A stretch of 6,552 nt of DNA, from the NCBI GenBank assembly GCA_040508515.1, contig JBEVMS010000185.1, forward strand, positions 1 through 6,552, given 5' to 3'. This document shows, piece after piece, positions 6,309 through 6,552 of the stretch (its first letter is position 1; every line of letters starts with the position of its first letter). Below the pieces are notes generated by a model. That model did no database searches and was not told the origin of the DNA. It was given only the letters and a program-made list of their open reading frames with translations. A program made the position numbers and the translations under genes. This DNA comes from JBEVMS01 sp040508515 (GTDB lineage: Bacteria; Pseudomonadota; Gammaproteobacteria; Xanthomonadales; Rhodanobacteraceae).

Positions 6309-6341
6309 GAAATCCTCAAGCGAGAAACCGGGACGCGGGCG

Positions 6342-6357
6342 TCAAACGATTGTTTGA
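6342..6357 (-). promoter_or_regulatory. Candidate PsrA-type operator of the lipoprotein/acyl-CoA dehydrogenase operon
   Basis: A perfect inverted repeat of 6-bp arms around a 4-base centre; on the minus strand it reads TCAAACAATCGTTTGA. The core fits the described PsrA operator form, (G/C)AAAC-N2-4-GTTT(G/C). PsrA is a TetR-family repressor released by long-chain fatty acids that controls beta-oxidation genes in pseudomonads and related bacteria. The repeat directly abuts the candidate -10 and covers the expected transcription start, 34 bases before the lipoprotein ATG, a position suited to repression. The palindrome is seen directly; the regulator is inferred. Confidence 0.55.
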
Positions 6358-6386
6358 ATCTTAGCGATCTTGATCGGCAAAGTCAG
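6358..6386 (-). promoter_or_regulatory. Candidate sigma-70 promoter of the lipoprotein/acyl-CoA dehydrogenase operon
   Basis: On the minus strand CTGACT (6386-6381, 4 of 6 to TTGACA) and TAAGAT (6363-6358, 4 of 6 to TATAAT) are separated by exactly 17 bases. Transcription would begin near 6351, inside the adjacent inverted repeat, leaving a leader of about 40 bases. The spacer itself contains a second small palindrome, CGATC-TT-GATCG (6365-6376). Confidence 0.45.
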
Positions 6387-6483
6387 CCGCGTGATCCCGA
6401 GTATCGATGGCGCGCTGCATCATGGTGGTGCTTGGCCGGTTCACTTCGCTTGACGCAGCGGGCATCATCGGGATCTTCCCCGA

Positions 6484-6552
6484 ATGCATTTTTCTATGAC
6501 TCGACGCATCGCTGCCCGCCGCTCTCCCATCCATGGCAATGGCGTGTTCGCC
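6484..6552 (+). CDS. SET domain protein (probable protein-lysine methyltransferase), N-terminal fragment cut by window edge
   Basis: Twenty-three codons reach the window end without a stop: MHFSMTRRIAARRSPIHGNG then VFA. The stretch RRSPIHGNGVFA is the classic opening of a SET domain (R-S-x-I-H-G-x-G-V/L-F-A), which helps bind S-adenosylmethionine. SET proteins transfer methyl groups to lysine side chains; in bacteria the substrates are mostly unknown. The start is either ATG 6484 or ATG 6496. The second puts MTRRI immediately before the domain and may be the true one, and neither has a convincing Shine-Dalgarno sequence. An in-frame stop at 6451-6453 limits the frame upstream. A weak promoter (TTCACT at 6440, CATCAT at 6463, 17-base spacer) lies upstream. 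The catalytic NHxC and C-terminal tyrosine motifs are outside the window. The gene is divergent from the lipoprotein operon. Confidence 0.75.
   Translation, partial: MHFSMTRRIAARRSPIHGNGVFA

Overview
The window looks like an ordinary, gene-dense stretch of chromosome from a high-GC gammaproteobacterium. I infer Xanthomonadales, in the Xanthomonas/Lysobacter/Rhodanobacter/Dyella group. The inference rests on the protein types (a SapC-family protein, an HNH nuclease beside dxs, a two-haem c4-like cytochrome, a 591-residue acyl-CoA dehydrogenase) and on strong G/C bias at third codon positions. That bias also produces long meaningless open frames opposite the real genes. I see no tRNA, rRNA, CRISPR array, insertion sequence, phage gene or attachment site.

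Layout from left to right. (1) The left edge holds the first 27 codons of dxs (minus strand). Upstream of it on the same strand is a complete HNH endonuclease gene. (2) Divergent from the nuclease is a plus-strand sapC-family gene. It converges on a minus-strand two-haem cytochrome c gene, and the two share a perfect 28-bp palindromic terminator. (3) Next is a divergent pair of unrelated GNAT acetyltransferases, one on the minus strand upstream of the cytochrome gene and one on the plus strand. The second GNAT gene converges on an acyl-CoA dehydrogenase gene across a second two-way terminator. (4) The acyl-CoA dehydrogenase is the second gene of a probable two-gene minus-strand operon. The first gene encodes a small outer-membrane lipoprotein resembling the LEA14/WHy fold. 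(5) At the right edge, divergent from that operon, are the first codons of a SET-domain protein, probably a protein-lysine methyltransferase.

Functionally this is a set of separate housekeeping genes: isoprenoid precursor synthesis (dxs), respiratory electron transfer (cytochrome), fatty-acid beta-oxidation (acyl-CoA dehydrogenase), two acetyltransferases of unknown substrate, and a SapC-family protein of unknown role. The most informative non-coding signal is upstream of the lipoprotein/acyl-CoA dehydrogenase operon. There a reasonable sigma-70 promoter with a 17-bp spacer abuts a perfect inverted repeat, CAAAC-N4-GTTTG, which fits the known form of operators for PsrA, a fatty-acid-responsive TetR-family repressor. 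A second inverted repeat overlaps the candidate promoter of the cytochrome gene. I do not find a convincing new multi-gene system here.
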